Assembly (NCBI GenBank): GCA_021818605.1
Contig: JAKAUH010000616.1
Location: forward strand, 1-22,382
DNA: 22,382 nt
Reading direction: 5' to 3'
Origin: Planctomycetota bacterium
GTDB lineage: Bacteria > Planctomycetota > Planctomycetia > Isosphaerales > Isosphaeraceae
The position numbers were made by a program, and so were the translations under genes. Position 1 is the stretch's first letter; each line of letters begins with the position of its first letter. The notes under the pieces are model-generated. The model made no database searches and was not told the DNA's origin. It worked only from the letters and a program-made list of their open reading frames with translations. Below are positions 20,810-22,382 of this stretch, in pieces.

Positions 20810-22382
20810 TCATCGGCGGACCATGTCAGCCGTATCCCGGTCGATGCGGGACAATTCTTCGCGGAAGCGCTCCAGAACCGGCAGGGATTCCGGGGCGCCG
20901 GCGAGGTCGCTGGACTCCATGGGGTCGCCCAGGCGGTCGTAGAGTTCCTCGCGGCCGTCCTCGTGGCGGATGTAGACCCGATCGCGCGAGACGAGCGACC
21001 GGACCGGGTCGAAGCAGAATCCCGAGGAGCTCTCCGATCCGTCAGTCATGATGTTGTCCCGCAGCTCACACAGCACAGGAGATGCGGGCTGGTCCCCCGC
21101 TCGCTGCTCCAGAAAACGCGTCAGTGAGCGGCCGGGGAACGGGTTCCGTGGGCCGAGGCCGGTCCAGGCCGCGATCGTCGCGGGAACTTCGCGCAGGCTG
21201 ACCGGCTCGTCGACGACGGCGGCCGACTCGGCATGTGACGGCGGGATGATCAACAGCGGCACGTGCGATTCGGGCCGATAAACGCTCGCGCCGTGCGCGA
21301 TCATGCCATGCTCGCCGAACTGCTCGCCGTGATCGGACGTCACAATCACGAAGGTGTTCTCCATCAACCCCCGGCGCTCGAGCTCCTTGACGAGCAGTCC
21401 AATCTGGTGGTCGAGGTAGCCGATGCAGCTATCGTAGCAATCGTGGAACAGGCACAGGGCATCCTGATGGAGCTGCAGGGCGTCGATGCCGGGAGGCATC
21501 GGAAGCCCGAGCTTGATGTCCCAGAAGGTCTTCTCGAGCTTGCGCCGAACGTCCCGCGGCAGCGAGGCCTTGCCAAAGCGGGTCTCTCCCTTGTCACGCA
21601 TGATGTAGGGCCGGTGTGCGTCGTAATAATTCACGAAGGCGAAGAACGGCCGATCGGCCGGCCGGCCGTCGAGCCATCTCAATGCGTCGCGATTCACCAT
21701 CGCCGCCGTCTTGCGGCGCAGCGAGACGCCGTCGTCCAGGACCGTTGAATACCCCATGGCGCGGATGAGCCGCTTCCCAAGAGCTGAGCTCCAGAGCGTC
21801 TCGAAGGGCGTGACGGAACGATTCTCGTATGCGTCCTCGTAGCGGGTGAATCCCCGATCGAAGCCGTGCAGCGTGCTGCAATAGTAGTAGTTGCCGACGA
21901 ACGCGGCGGTGACATAGCCCTCGCGAGCCAGAACCTCGGCGAGCGTCGGAAAGGTTGCGTCGAGCGGCTGATGCGGCCCAGCGGAGAGCTCGTGCGGCCA
22001 CCGGCCGGTCATCAGGCTGGCGTGCGACGGCGTGGTCCACGGGGCCGTTGCCCGGGCCTCGGTGAAAACCATGCCCCGGCGCGCCAGGCGTTCGAGGTTC
22101 GGAGTGGTCGGCGTCGGGTGTCCGTAGAGACTCAGGCAGGCGGCGCGCACCGTATCCAGCACGATGAGCACAACGTTCGGCGCACCCGTCCTCGCAGGCG
22201 GCAAGGCGGCGAGTGCCCGGCGCTCGGCGGACTCGACGCGCTCGTAGCTCAGCCCGGCCAGCAGGACCGTAGCGATCCCCATCGCCGGCAGGCTGCGCCG
22301 GACCAGCCGGTCGAAGACATCGGCGCGGCGTTCGAGCCACAAGCCGATGACCGCGGCCAGACCGCACGCCAGCAGCACGGAT
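20810..22382 (-). CDS. Sulfatase/alkaline-phosphatase-fold protein, 5' end outside window
   Basis: The frame is open to the window edge; the GTG at 22378 may be internal. Two hydrophobic helices lie at the visible N-terminus (LLACGLAAVIGLWL and AMGIATVLLAGL), so the catalytic domain is anchored and probably extracytoplasmic. Numbering from GTG 22378, the domain shows NVVLIVLDTVR (68-78, metal-binding D75), APWTTPSHASLMTG (112-125), FVNYYDAHRPY, and the metal site VTSDHGEQFGEHGMIAHG. In type I sulfatases the modified Cys or Ser opens the C/S-x-P-S-x motif; here it is T115. This suggests a phosphodiesterase- or phosphoglycerol-transferase-like enzyme rather than a sulfatase. The D-x-L residue after DTVR is Ala (RAACLSLYG). 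It converges on the glycine-zipper gene. Confidence 0.88.
   Translation of the reverse strand, partial: SVLLACGLAAVIGLWLERRADVFDRLVRRSLPAMGIATVLLAGLSYERVESAERRALAALPPARTGAPNVVLIVLDTVRAACLSLYGHPTPTTPNLERLARRGMVFTEARATAPWTTPSHASLMTGRWPHELSAGPHQPLDATFPTLAEVLAREGYVTAAFVGNYYYCSTLHGFDRGFTRYEDAYENRSVTPFETLWSSALGKRLIRAMGYSTVLDDGVSLRRKTAAMVNRDALRWLDGRPADRPFFAFVNYYDAHRPYIMRDKGETRFGKASLPRDVRRKLEKTFWDIKLGLPMPPGIDALQLHQDALCLFHDCYDSCIGYLDHQIGLLVKELERRGLMENTFVIVTSDHGEQFGEHGMIAHGASVYRPESHVPLLIIPPSHAESAAVVDEPVSLREVPATIAAWTGLGPRNPFPGRSLTRFLEQRAGDQPASPVLCELRDNIMTDGSESSSGFCFDPVRSLVSRDRVYIRHEDGREELYDRLGDPMESSDLAGAPESLPVLERFREELSRIDRDTADMVRR

Overview
The window looks like a chromosomal stretch of a high-GC planctomycete, most likely of the Isosphaeraceae type. 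This is a judgement from gene content and style, not from a database search. The signs are a BatD-like protein, small planctomycete-type hypothetical proteins, an Rpn-type nuclease gene, many GTG/TTG starts, weak or absent ribosome binding sites, and intergenic palindromes of a kind I remember from planctomycete genomes. I see no tRNA, rRNA, CRISPR array, prophage or complete insertion sequence.

Layout. 1-773 (+) is the 3' end of a BatD-like membrane protein, followed by a repeat-rich spacer. 1162-2391 (-) is a DEAD-box RNA helicase. A 0.7-kb gene-free stretch with a pentanucleotide microsatellite precedes two small (+) genes (3089-3865). On the minus strand follow a release-factor-like GGQ protein (4019-4564) and a membrane-anchored hypothetical protein (4605-5930). 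The divergent spacer 5931-6305 carries a pair of inverted REP-like palindromes.

6306-11030 (+) holds a three-gene envelope-glycosylation cassette: an UPF0104/AglD-like flippase-type membrane protein, a GtrB/DPM1-like family 2 glycosyltransferase, and a polytopic GT-C-like protein with an in-frame 4x30-bp tandem repeat. A TauE/SafE permease follows; its best-supported start codon is CTG. It lies behind a ladder of mutually exclusive hairpins.

17532-10996 (-) is the most unusual part. It reads as one operon with a good sigma70-like promoter at 17709-17737. The genes are a class II aldolase homologue lacking the usual Asp-His active-site pair, a lipoyl-domain/E1-alpha fusion, an Rpn-like PD-(D/E)XK nuclease, an E1-beta subunit, and a large secreted protein of unknown function. 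No E2 or E3 gene is present. The fused lipoyl domain would put the swinging arm on E1 itself.

17878-20738 holds a single-cysteine glutaredoxin and a small ribbon-helix-helix-like protein (-), then an MFS transporter and a glycine-zipper stress-type protein (+). The window ends inside a sulfatase/phosphatase-fold protein (20810-22382, -) that has Thr where sulfatases carry the formylglycine Cys/Ser.
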